DNA of 64,000 nucleotides. Source: Nematostella vectensis (lineage: Eukaryota; Cnidaria; Anthozoa; Actiniaria; Edwardsiidae). Made by a program: the position numbers and the translations under genes. Shown piece by piece: positions 20,901 to 33,567 of the stretch. Positions within the stretch are counted from its first letter, which is position 1; each line of letters starts with the position of its first letter. The stretch is taken from positions 2,792,001 to 2,856,000 of the forward strand of contig NC_064038.1 of the NCBI RefSeq assembly GCF_932526225.1. Reading direction: 5' to 3'. The notes beneath the pieces were generated by a model. The model made no database searches. It saw nothing but the letters and a program-made list of their open reading frames with translations, and was not told the DNA's origin.

Positions 20901-23884
20901 CGCCCAAATAGACCTGTATTTTTTTTCACCCTCTATCTCAGCGAGCTGTGCGTGGCGTAACCGTATTACAGGCCTGGGATCCTGGTTATTGTCCTCCCCA
21001 TTAATGCGCGGGTTGGAATACCTTGCAAGAGTGTTGTACAGCATATTCGCCGGAAATATCGGTGCTTGGGGCCTGCGGGTTCTTTACAGCCTTCCGTAAA
21101 AGCCTTGTGCTGCCATACCGATTGGGTAATCCGTATGTATGGTTTCCGTTTTGTTTTTCAGGTCGGGTTCGATCCCATGCCAATGGCATTTTTTTCTTTT
21201 TTTTTTTCTATTAATTTTTTTATCGTAGAGCTTAACCCCTCTCACTCCTGCGTAGTTTTCGGAAAAATAAGAAAAAAAAAACAAGAAAAAAAAAAAAAAA
21301 AAAAACAGACCATCCAAACAACCGTCTGACTTTGGGGGGAGGAGTGTTGACTGGCCCTCCCCCTCGTGAATTTTTCTCCGGATCTCCGGATCAATTCCGT
21401 AATGGCATCCATCGGAGTATGGAAATGGACCTTGAGGATACAAGCCTGGTATACATCATACATCTAGCAAAATGAGCTTGCTAGATTTACTGATGTCAAC
21501 ATTAGAAGGGGGAGGGACACTCTTTTCATACAGTACAATATTGCAGTTGTTACCTATTATTGAATAAGTGGGTAACATGTCTTTGTTTATCAAACAAGGT
21601 CTATTTCTGAGACAAGCAAATTCAAGGGAGAGCTGTTGAAATAACAGGGGAATGTTGAAGGAAAAACAATTATCTGATTAAAAAACTACTGTAGATTCCT
21701 TTGCACGAAGATAATAACAAACATAATTTTGATTGTTATTTAGGAGGAACGAGACGAGTTCTACAACATACTATGAAAAGTATGTATTACTCATCTAAAT
21801 TATACAAGTAAAAAATTCTTTTTAAAAAAATACTGTAAGTAATTAGGTAAATCCTAAAACATGTATAACATGTACAACACACTAAAAACTCCATGGCTAT
21901 TGACTGTTTTCTACTCACATGTTTTTACAGTATATACAATTTCATTCTGGTACATCTTGTGGTCACTGTGCCATCTTCAGGGCTACACCCAAAGCACCTG
22001 TGCACCCCATCCACCTAAGGGTGTCGGCTGCACAGGTGTTCCTGATGAAGGAGGGTAAGGAGGGCAGGAAAAGTTTCTGCGACACCTTGCTTTTATGGAC
22101 CCCTATGATTCCGAGTTGAGTGTGGCCCCTGTAGATGTTGACAGGTCAACCTCACAGCCACATGAAAGAAATGCCTAATATCTTATGCTTTACAGTGAGT
22201 GTTTTGCAGTCAAGTTGGTTTCTGTTAGTGGGTAAAAATTATTATAAATAATTGTAATCATGACTATGGTCACACTGTACATATAGAACTGTAAATAAAT
22301 AGAAAAAAGTAAATATTTCCAGTCAAACTACAGAATTGCATGATAACCTTGAAAGTATTGAATAAAAGACTGCAAAACCAACATCTTTTGTACTAGTTGC
22401 TTAGTTGGTTGAATTGACCACGGGCAATTTTAAGCTGAATTCCTCCTTCCCCCACCCCCCCACCCCAGGAAAAAAAAAAAAAAGAAAACTAAAACAAAAC
22501 CAACAGAGACCCCCTCCAGCTATTTTCTCTTATTTTTTACAGCTATTTAAAGGGGCAGTGCCATGGTAAGTGCTTTCAATAGCTCTCTGAACCTGACACA
22601 ATGAAATTTAGTAAACTCTAATACTGACTTATGAGCTTTTGGTACATGTGGGGGACTTAAATTCAAAGAAAATGACCACAAACTGTCAATAAACATAGTT
22701 TCTATAAAATATTGCTTCCAATAAAATATTGCATATTATTTTAACAAGGTATTGACAGCTTTTAAAAAGGTCAACTATTTGTAGGCGATTAAAAGCCTAC
22801 AATAAACACTGACATGCGCAGTACCATGACGCTGTCCCTTTAAGTCTTTCATTGCCATAACGCCCTGAGACGCCTGTAAAATATAGGCCCAACTCCAAAA
22901 CGTCAAAAATGCAAACTAAACATCACCAGACCCGGATACTCATAGATTCATCCAAGGCATAGACGACCTGCAAAAGCGCATCTAAGCAATGTAATAGAAT
23001 TGACTCTTTTGTCAAAATATCAACCTTAATTGCTGACCAATTTGTAATAAAATGCTTAAACTTAGAAACATTTCTTACCAAAAAAGACACAAAATTCCGA
23101 ACTACAAATAGAGACAAGCAAACACAGATCAAGTCACCAATAGATACCTTTATTGCGCTCCGTCAGGTCCCATTTTACAGCAATCAGTCACAACAATCAA
23201 TGCTAGAACCTCCATTAGAAGCGAGTCACCATTGTTAGCCTATTTTGCATTCCTGCACTGCATCATGGGAGTCTTGGAAACACCTTGACAGACAGGCGGG
23301 CAATCTCCTCCAACAGAATCATAACAGTTTTTTTATAAGTCTCTTTGCCCCGAAGCCAAACAAAACATTTCCAGGTCCAAGAAACCCAGAATAAGCCTGA
23401 AAACAATTTTCAGTCAACGGTAGCTTAGCTTAACTGGTAGTGTTGGACTTGAAATAGGGGGGGAGGTTTCTGTTTTCAGTCTGTTTTTCTTACAATGTTG
23501 CTCAAAAGTAACCAGGAGTGAAAGGGTTGAAGTGAAATACAGCTATACTTAGTCAGGGTAGACAGTATTGCGGATTTTTTGATATTCTATGCGATTTTAC
23601 AAACCTCTCCCCCTTACGTCTTTCATTGCATTTTTTATTTTTTTTTAATGAATATTTAGGCCGGTGAATAGCTTAATAAGCTCTACAAAGAAAAATAGAA
23701 TCGCCAAATCGCACTTTTTTTATTTCTATTTATTATTGCTTTTTGCATGATATTAAAAAAACGGTTCCTAAAAAAAACGTTTTTCTTTCTTCGCTTGTTT
23801 GATGTCCTGTACACGATAAAAGACAATGCGCCCGTGCGTTACGATGCCACGCGCCGACATAGCGAGCCCCCAAGGGACTCAAGA
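20901..23884 (+). repeat. Array unit 8
   Basis: Length 2984 bp, the shortest unit without a large deletion. MITE at 22547-22843. Shares GCCTGCGGG (G at 21075) with unit 5 and CCTTGAGGATAC near 21432 with distant unit 19. The low-complexity tract near 22440-22500 is rearranged: fewer AT steps and a longer A run. Private: loss of the C before GATATTC near 23581, TTATTATTGC near 23731 and GCATTCCTGC near 23248. Confidence 0.95.
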
Positions 23885-26877
23885 CGCCCAAATAGACCTG
23901 TATTTTTTTTCACCCTCTATCTCAGCGAGCTGTGCGTGGCGTAACCGAATTACAGGCCTGGGATCCTGGTTATTGTCCTCCCCATTAATGCGCGGGTTGG
24001 AATACCTTGCAAGAGTGTTGTACAGCATATTCGCCGGAAATATCGGTGCTTGGGGCCTTCGGGTTCTTTACAGCCTTCCGTAAAAGCCTTGTGCTGCCAT
24101 ACCGATTGGGTAATCCGTATGTATGGTTTCCGTTTTGTTTTTCAGGTCGGGTTCGATCCCATGCCAATGGCATTTTTTTCTTTTTTTTTTCTATTAATTT
24201 TTTTTTTCGTAGAGCTTAACCCCTCTCACTCCTGCGTAGTTTTCGGAAAAATAAGAAGAAAAAAAAAACAAGAAAAAAAAAAAACAGACCATCCAAACAA
24301 CCGTCTGACTTTGGGGGGAGGAGTGTTGACTGGCCCTCCCCCTCGTGAATGTTTCTCCGGATCTCCGGATCAATTCCGTAATGGCATCCATTGGAGTACG
24401 GAAATGGACCTGGAGGATACAAGCCTGGTATACATCATACATCTAGCTTGCTAGATTTACTGATGTCAACATTAGAAGGGGGAGGGACACTCTTTTCATA
24501 CAGTACAATATTGCAGTTGTTACCTATTATTGAATAAGTGGGTAACATGTCTTTGTTTATCAAACAAGGTCTATTTCTGAGACAAGCAAATTCAAGGGAG
24601 AGCTGTTGAAATAACAGGGGAATGTTGAAGGAAAAACAATTATCTGATTAAAAAACTACTGTAGATTCCTTTGCACGAAGATAATAACAAACATAATTTT
24701 GATTGTTATTTAGGAGGAACGAGACGAGTTCTACAACATACTATGAAAAGTATGTATTACTCATCTAAATTATACAAGTAAAAAATTATATTTAAAAAAA
24801 TACTGTAAGTAATTAGGTAAATCCTAAAACATGTATAACATGTACAACACACTAAAAACTCCATGGCTATTGACTGTTTTCTACTCACATGTTTTTACAG
24901 TATATACAATTTCATTCTGGTACATCTTGTGGTCACTGTGCCATCTTCAGGGCTACACCCAAAGCACCTGTGCACCCCATCCACCTAAGGGTGTCGGCTG
25001 CACAGGTGTTCCTGATGAAGGAGGGTAAGGAGGGCAGGAAAAGGTTCTGCGACACCTTGCTTTTATGGACCCCTATGATTCCGAGTTGAGTGTGGCCCCT
25101 GTAGATGTTGACAGGTCAATCTCACAGCCACATGAAAGAAATGCCTAATATCTAATGCTTTACAGTGAGTGTTTTGCAGTCAAGTTGGTTTCTGTTAGTG
25201 GGTAAAAATTATTATAAATAATTGTAATCATGACTATGGTCACACTGTACATATAGAACTGTAAATGAATAGAAAAAAAGTATATATTTCCAGTCAAACT
25301 ACAGAATTGCATGATAACCTTGAAAGTATTGAATAAAAGACTGCAAAACCAACATCTTTTGTACTAGTTGCTTAGTTGGTTGAATTGACCACGGGCAATT
25401 TTAAGCTGAATTCCTCCTTCCCCCACCCCCCCCCCCCCCCCCACCCCAGAAAAAAATAATAAAAGAAAACTAAAACTAAAACAAAACCAACAGAGACCCC
25501 CTCCAGCTATTTTCTCTTATTTTTTTTACAGCTATTTAAAGGGGCAGTGCCATGGTAAGTGCTTTCAATAGCTCTCTGAACCTGACACAATGAAATTTAG
25601 TAAACTGTAATACTGACTTATGAGCTTTTGGTACATGTGGGGGACTTAAATTCAAAGAAAATGACCACAAACTGTCAATAAACATAGTTTCTATAAAATA
25701 TTGCTTTCAATAAAATATTGCATATTATTTTAACAAGGTATTGACAGCTTTTAAAAAGGTCAACTATTTGTAGGCGATTAAAAGCCTACAATAAACACTG
25801 ACATGCGCAGTACCATGACGCTGTCCCTTTAAGTCTTTCATTGCCATAACGCCCTGAGACGCCTGTAAAATATAGGCCCAACTCCAAAACGTCAAAAATG
25901 CAAACTAAACATCACCAGACCCGGATACTCATAGATTCATCCAAGGCATAGACGACCTGCAAAAGCGCATCTAAGCAATGTAATAGAATTGACTCTTTTG
26001 TCAAAATATCAACCTTAATTGCTGACCAATTCGTAATAAAATGCTTAAACTTAGAAACATTTCTTACCAAAAAAGACACAAAATTCCGAACTACAAATAG
26101 AGACAAGCAAACACAGATCAAGTCACCAATAGATACCTTTATTGCGCTCCGTCAGGTCCCATTTTACAGCAATCAGTCACAATAATCAATGCTAGAACCT
26201 CCATTAGAAGCGAGTCACCATTGTTAGCCTATTTTGCATGTCTGCACTGCAAAATGGGAGTCTTGGAAACACCTTGACAGACAGGCGGGCAATCTCCTCC
26301 AACAGAATCATAACAGTTTTTTTATAAGTCTCTTTGCCCCGAAGCCAAACAAAACATTTCCAGGTCCAAGAAACCCAGAAAAAGCCTGAAAACAATTTTC
26401 AGTCAACGGTAGCTTAGCTTAACTGGTAGTGTTGGACTTGAAATAGGGGGGGGAGGTTTCTGTTTTCAGTCTGTTTTTCTTACAATGTTGCTCAAAAGTA
26501 ACCAGGAGTGAAAGGGTTGAAAGGAAATACAGCTATACTTAGTCAGGGTAGACAGTATTGCGGATTTTTTCGATATTCTATGCGATTTTACAAACCTCTC
26601 CCATTACGTCTTTCATTGCATTTTTTATTTTTTTTTAATGAATATTTAGGCCGGTGAATAGCTTAATAAGCTCTACACAAAAAAAAATAGAATCGCCAAA
26701 TCGCACTTTTTTTTATTTCTATTTATTTTTGCTTTTTGCATGATATTAAAAAAACGGTTCCTAAAAAAAACGTTTTTCTTTCTTCGCTTGTTTGATGTCC
26801 TGTACACGATAAAAGACAATGCGCCCGTGCGTTACAATGCCACGCGCCGACATAGCGAGCCCCCAAGGGACTCAAGA
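23885..26877 (+). repeat. Array unit 9
   Basis: Length 2993 bp. MITE at 25536-25832. Two structural oddities: a 9-bp deletion near 24447 removes the loop of the conserved CTAGCAA hairpin, and a C run grows to 17 at 25426-25442. Shares GAATGTTTCTCC and GAGTACGG near 24345-24400 with distant unit 20. Private: ACCGAATTAC near 23944, GCAAAATGGG near 26249 (which damages the Staf-like motif) and GAAAGGAAATAC near 26519. Confidence 0.95.
25426..25442 (+). repeat. Expanded C17 run in unit 9
   Basis: At this place other units have short C runs broken by single A or T. Unit 9 has 17 C without a break, flanked by further C4 tracts. On the minus strand this is a long G run able to form a G-quadruplex. 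It may be a real slippage expansion or an assembly artefact. Confidence 0.85.
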
Positions 26878-29872
26878 CGCCCAAATAGACCTGTATTTTT
26901 TTTCACCCTCTATCTCAGCGAGCTGTGCGTGGCGTAACCGTATTACAGGCCTGGGATCCTGGTTATTGTCCTCCCCATTAATGCGCGGGTTGGAATACCT
27001 TGCAAGTGTGTTGTACAGCATTTTCGCCGGAAATATCGGTGCTTGGGGCCTTCGGGTTCTTTACAGCCTTCCGTAAAAGCCTTGTGATGCCATACCGATT
27101 GGGTAATCCGTATGTATGGTTTCCGTTTTGTTTTTCAGGTCGGGTTCGATCCCATGCCAATGGCATTTTTTCTTTTTTTTTTTCTATTAATTTTTTTTTT
27201 CGTAGAGCTTAACCCCTCTCACTCCTGCGTAGTTTTCGGAAAAATAAGAAGAAAAAAAAAACAAGAAAAAGAAACAAAAAAAAATAGACCATCCAAACAA
27301 CCGTCTGACTTTGGGGGGAGGAGTGTTGACTGGCCCTCCCCTTCGTGAATTTTTCTCCGGATCTCCGGATCAATTCCGTAATGGCATCCATCAGAGTATG
27401 GAAATGGACCTGGAGGATACAAGCCTGGTATACATCATACATCTAGCAAAATGAGCTTGCTAGATTTACTGATGTCAACATTAGAAGGGGGAGGGACACT
27501 CTTTTCATACAGTACAATATTGCAGTTGTTACCTATTATTGAATAAGTGGGTAACATGTCTTTGTTTATCAAACAAGGTCTATTTCTGAGACAAGCAAAT
27601 TCAAGGGAGAGCTGTTGAAATAACAGGGGAATGTTGAAGGAAAAACAATTATCTGATTAAAAAACTACTGTAGATTCCTTTGCACGAAGATAATAACAAA
27701 CATAATTTTGATTGTTATTTAGGAGGAACGAGACGAGTTCTACAACATACTATGAAAAGTATGTATTACTCATCTAAATTATACAAGTAAAAAATTATAT
27801 TTAAAAAAATACTGTAAGTAATTAGGTAAATCCTAAAACATGTATAACATGTACAACACACTAAAAACTCCATGGCTATTGACTGTTTTCTACTCACATG
27901 TTTTTACAGTATATACAATTTCATTCTGGTACATCTTGTGGTCACTGTGCCATCTTCAGGGCTACACCCAAAGCACCTGTGCACCCCATCCACCTAAGGG
28001 TGTCGGCTGCACAGGTGTTCCTGATGAAGGAGGGTAAGGAGGGCAGGAAAAGGTTCTGCGACACCTTGCTTTTATGGACCCCTATGATTCCGAGTTGAGT
28101 GTGGCCCCTGTAGATGTTGACAGGTCAACCTCACAGCCACATGAAAGAAATGCATAATATCTTATGCTTTACAGTGAGTGTTTTGCAGTCAAGTTGGTTT
28201 CTGTTAGTGGGTAAAAATTATTATAAATAATTGTAATCATGACTATGGTCACACTGTACATATAGAACTGTAAATGAATAGAAAAAAAGTATATATTTCC
28301 AGTCAAACTACAGAATTGCATGATAACCTTGAAAGTATTGAATAAAAGACTGCAAAACCAACATCTTTTGTACTAGTTGCTTAGTTGGTTGAATTGACCA
28401 CGGGCAATTTTAAGCTGAATTCCTCCTTCCCCCACTCCCCCACCCCAGAAAAAAAATAATAAAAGAAAACTAAAACTAAAACAAAACCAACAGAGACCCC
28501 CTCCAGCTATTTTCTCTTATTTTTTTACAGCTATTTAAAGGGGCAGTGCCATGGTAAGTGCTTTCAATAGCTCTCTGAACCTGACACAATGAAATTTAGT
28601 AAACTCTAATACTGACTTATGAGCTTTTGGTACATGTGGGGGACTTAAATTCAAAGAAAATGACCACAAACTGTCAATAAACATAGTTTCTATAAAATAT
28701 TGCTTCCAATAAAATATTGCATATTATTTTAACAAGGTATTGACAGCTTTTAAAAAGGTCAACTATTTGTAGGCGATTAAAAGCCTACAATAAACACTGA
28801 CATGCGCAGTACCATGACGCTGTCCCTTTAAGTCTTTCATTGCTATAACGCCCTGAGACGCCTGTAAAATATAGGCCCAACTCCAAAACGTCAAAAATGC
28901 AAACTAAACATCACCAGACCCGGATACTCATAGATTCATCCAAGGCATAGACGACCTGCAAAAGCGCATCTAAGCAATGTAATAGAATTGACTCTTTTGT
29001 CAAAATATCAACCTTGATTGCTGACCAATTCGTAATAAAATGCTTAAACTTAGAAACATTTCTTACCAAAAAAGACACAAAATTCCGAACTACAAATAGA
29101 GACAAGCAAACACAGATCAAGTCACCAATAGATACCTTTATTGCGCTCCGTCAGGTCCCATTTTACAGCAATCAGTCACAATAATCAATGCTAGAACCTC
29201 CATTAGAAGCGAGTCACCATTGTTAGCCTATTTTGCGTGCCTGCACTGCATAATGGGAGTCTTGGAAACACCTTGACAGACAGGCGGGCAATCTCCTCCA
29301 ACAGAATCATAACAGTGTTTTTATAAGTCTCTTTGCCCCGAAGCCAAACAAAACATTTCCAGGTCCAAGAAACCCAGAATAAGCCTGAAAACAATTTTCA
29401 GTCAACGGTAGCTTAGCTTAACTGGTAGTGTTGGACTTGAAATAGGGGGGGGAGGTTTCTGTTTTCAGTCTGTTTTTCTTACAATGTTGCTCAAAAGTAA
29501 CCAGGAGTGAAAGGGTTTAAGTGAAATACAGCTATACTTAGTCAGGGTAGACAGTATTGCGGATTTTTTCGATATTCTATGCGATTTTACAAACCTCTCC
29601 CCCTTACGTCTTTCATTGCATTTTTTATTTTTTTTTATGAATATTTAGGCCGGTGAATAGCTTAATAAGCTCTACAAAGAAAAATAGAATCGCCAAATCG
29701 CACTTTTTTTATTTCTATTTATTTTTGCTTTTTGCATGATATTAAAAAACGGTTCCTAAAAAAAACGTTTTTCTTTCTTCGCTTGTTTGATGTCCTGTAC
29801 ACGATAAAAGACAATGCGCCCGTGCGTTACGATGCCACGCGCCGACATAGCGTGCCCCCAAGGGACTCAAGA
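26878..29872 (+). repeat. Array unit 10
   Basis: Length 2995 bp. MITE at 28535-28831. Private changes: CAAGTGTGTTG and GCATTTTCGCC near 27003-27027, TTGTGATGCC near 27083, CCCTTCGTG near 27340, CATCAGAGTATGG near 27391, TGCATAATATC near 28150, ATTGCTATAACG inside 28841-28851, GCGTGCCTGC and GCATAATGGG near 29237-29256, and CAGTGTTTTTAT near 29313. G run of 8. Confidence 0.95.
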
Positions 29873-32800
29873 CGCCCAAATAGACCTGTATTTTTTTTCA
29901 CCCTCTAACTCAGCGAGCTTTGCGTGGCGTAACCGTATTACAGGCCTGGGATCCTGGTTATTGTCCTCCCCATTAATGCGCGGGTTGGAATACCTTGCAA
30001 GAGTGTTGTAAAGCATATTCGCCGGAAATATCGGTGCTTGGGGCCTTCGGGTTCTTTACAGCCTTCCGTAAAAGCCTTGTGCTGCCATACCGATTGGGTA
30101 ATCCGTATGTATGATTTCCGTTTTGTTTTTCAGGTCGGGTTCGATCCCATGCCAATGGCATTTTTTTCTTTTTTTTTTTTCTATTAATTTTTTTTTTCGT
30201 AGAGCTTAACCCCTCTCACTCCTGCGTAGTTTTCGGAAAAATAAGAAGAAAAAAAAAACAAAAAAAAAAAAAACAAAAAAAACAGACCATCCAAACAACC
30301 GTCTGACTTTGGGGGGAGGAGTGTTGACTGGCCCTCCCCCTCGTGAATGTTTCTCCGGATCTCCGGATCAATTCCGTAATGGCATCCATCGGTGTATGGA
30401 AATGGACCTGGAGGATACAAGCCTGGTATACATCATACATCTAGCAAAATGAGCTTGCTAGATTTACTGATGTCAACATTAGAAGGGGGAGGGACACTCT
30501 TTTCATACAGTACAATATTGCAGTTGTTACCTATTATTGAATAAGTGGGTAACATGTCTTTGTTTATCAAACAAGGTCTATTTCTGAGACAAGCAAATTC
30601 AAGGGAGAGCTGTTGAAATAACAGGGGAATGTTGAAGGAAAAACAATTATCTGATTAAAAAGCTACTGTAGATTCCTTTGCACGAAGATAATAACAAACA
30701 TAATTTTGATTGTTATTTAGGAGGAACGAGACGAGTTCTACAACATACTATGAAAAGTATGTATTACTCATCTAAATTATACAAGTAAACAATTCTATTT
30801 AAAAAAATACTGTAAGTAATTAGGTAAATCCTAAAACATGTATAACATGTACAACACACTAAAAACTCCATGGCTATTGACTGTTTTCTACTCACATGTT
30901 TTTACAGTATATACAATTTCATTCTGGTACATCTTGTGGTCACTGTGCCATCTTCAGGGCTACACCCAAAGCACCTGTGCACCCCATCCACCTAAGGGTG
31001 TCGGCTGCACAGGTGTTCCTGATGAAGGAGGGTAAGGAGGGCAGGAAAAGGTTCTGCGACACCTTGCTTTTATGGACCCCTATGATTCCGAGTTGAGTGT
31101 GGCCCCTGTAGATGTTGACAGGTCAACCTCACAGCCACATGAAAGAAATGCCTAATATCTTATGCTTTGCAGTGAGTGTTTTGCAGTCAAGTTGGTTTCT
31201 GTTAGTGGGTAAAAATTATTATAAATAATTGTAATCATGACTATGGTCACACTGTACATATAGAACTGTAAATGAATAGAAAAAAAGTATATATTTCCAG
31301 TCAAACTACAGAATTGCATGATAACCTTGAAAGTATTGAATAAAAGACTGCAAAACCAACATCTTTTGTACTAGTTGCTTAGTTGGTTGAATTGACCACG
31401 GGCAATTTTAAGCTGAATTCCTCCTTCCCCCACTCCCCCACCCCAGAAAAAAAATAATAAAAGAAAACTAAAACTAAAACAAAACCAACAGAGACCCCCT
31501 CCAGCTATTGTCTCTTATTTTTTTTTACAGCTATTTAAAGGGGCAGTGCCATGGTAAGTGCTTTCAATAGCTCTCTGAACCTGACACAATGAAATTTAGT
31601 AAACTCTAATACTGACTTATGAGCTTTTGGTACATGTGGGGGACTTAAATTCAAAGAAAATGACCACAAACTGTCAATAAACATAGTTTCTATAAAATAT
31701 TGCTTTCAATAAAATATTGCATATTATTTTAACAAGGTATTGACAGCTTTTAAAAAGGTCAACTATTTGTAGGCGATTAAAAGCCTACAATAAACACTGA
31801 CATGCGCAGTACCATGACGCTGTCCCTTTAAGTCTTTCATTGCCATAACGCCCTGAGACGCCTGTAACATATAGGCCCAACTCCAAAACGTCAAAAATGC
31901 AAACTAAACATCACCAGACCCGGATACTCATAGATTCATCCAAGGCATAGACGACCTGCAAAAGCGCATCTAAGCAATGTAATAGAATTGACTCTTTTGT
32001 CAAAATATCAACCTTAATTGCTGACCAATTCGTAATAAAATGCTTAAACTTAGAAACATTTCTTACCAAAAAAGAAACAATTTTCCGAACTACAAATAGA
32101 GACAAGCAAACACAGATCAAGTCACCAATAGATACCTTTATTGCGCTCCGTCAGGTCCCATTTTACAGCAATCAGTCACAATAATCAATGCTAGAACCTC
32201 CATTAAAAGCGAGTCACCATTGTTAGCCTATTTTGCATGCCTGCACTGCATCATGGGAGTCTTGGAAACACCTTGAGAGACAGGCGGGCAATCTCCTCCA
32301 ACAGAATCATAACAGTTTTTTTATAAGTCTCTTTGCCCCGAAGCCAAACAAAACATTTCCAGGTCCAAGAAACCCAGAATAAGCCTGAAAACAATTTTCA
32401 GTCAACGGTAGCTTAGCTTAACTGGTAGGGTTGGACTTGAAATGGGGGGAGAGGTTTCTGTTTTCAGTCTGTTTTTCTTACAATGTTGCTCAAAAGTAAC
32501 CAGGAGTGAAAGGGTTGAAGTGAAATACAGCTATACTTAGTCAGGGTAGACAGTATTGCGGATTTTTTCGATATTCTATGCGATTTTACAAACCTCTCCC
32601 CCTTACGTCTTTCATTGCATTTTTTTTATTTTTTTAATGAATATTTTGGCCGGTGAATAGCTTAATAAGCTCTACAAAGAAAAATAGAATCGCCAAATCG
32701 CACTTTTTTTATTTCTATTTATTTTTGCTTTTTGCATGATATTAAAAAAAAAATTCCTAAAAAAAAAACGTTTTTCTTTCTTCGCTTGTTTGATGTCCTG

Positions 32801-32875
32801 TACACGATAAAAGACAATGCGCCCGTGCGTTACGATGCCACGCGCCGACATAGCGAGCCCCCAAGGGACTCAAGA
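29873..32875 (+). repeat. Array unit 11
   Basis: Length 3003 bp. MITE at 31535-31831. First unit of a distinct block (11-15): its G run is interrupted (TGGGGGGAGAGG near 32443) and ATATTTTGGCCGG replaces ATATTTAGGCCGG near 32642. GTTGTAAAGC and GTATGATTTCC are shared with units 12 and 13. Private: CTCTAACTCAGCGAGCTTTG near 29905, CATCGGTGTATGG near 30388, AAGAAACAATTTTCC near 32072 and CTTGAGAGACAGG near 32272. Confidence 0.95.
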
Positions 32876-33453
32876 CGCCCAAATAGACCTGTATTTTTTT
32901 TCACCCTCTATCTCAGCGAGCTGTGCGTGGCGTAACCGTATTACAGGCCTGGGATCCTGGTTATTGTCCTCCCCATTAATGCGCGGGTTGGAATACCTTG
33001 CAAGAGTGTTGTAAAGCGTATTCGCCGGAAATATCGGTGCTGGGGCCTTCGGGTTCTTTACAGCCTTCCGTAGAATCCTTGTGCTGCCATACCGATTGGG
33101 TAATCCGTATGTATGATTTCCGTTTTGTTTTTCAGGTCGGGTTCGATCCCATGCCAATGGCATTTTTTTCTTTTTTTTTTCTATTAATTTTTTTTTTCGT
33201 AGAGCTTAACCCCTCTCACTCCTGCGTAGTTTTCGGAAAAATAAGAAGAAAAAAAAAAAACAAGAAAAAAAAAAACAAAAAAAACAGACCATCCAAACAA
33301 CCGTCTGACTTTGGGGGGAGGAGTGTTGACTGGCCCTCCCCCTCGTGAATTTTTCTCCGGATCTCCGGATCAATTCCGTAATGGCATCCATCGGAGTATG
33401 GAAATGGACCTGGAGGATACAAGCCTGGTATACATCATACATCTAGCAAAATG

Positions 33454-33459
33454 AGCTTG
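33454..33459 (+). repeat. Target-site duplication, left copy (AGCTTG)
   Basis: AGCTTG occurs here and again at the other end of the insertion. Intact units have it once, within the stretch AAATGAGCTTGCTAG. The preceding base differs (G here, A at the right copy), so the duplication is exactly 6 bp. Confidence 0.88.
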
Positions 33460-33478
33460 TAATAATAATAATAATAAT
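33460..33478 (-). repeat. (ATT)6 microsatellite tail of the retrotransposon
   Basis: TAA repeated six times on the plus strand, read as ATT on the element's strand, directly abutting the target duplication. Short tandem repeats instead of poly(A) at the 3' end are usual for several non-LTR clades and fix the orientation of the element. Confidence 0.9.
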
Positions 33479-33567
33479 GCTCGTTTATTTCAACCGTTTG
33501 CAGTTCTTTTACAACTGAATTACCGGTAGGGTCAGCTAACTACAAAATACATTACACCATACATAAT

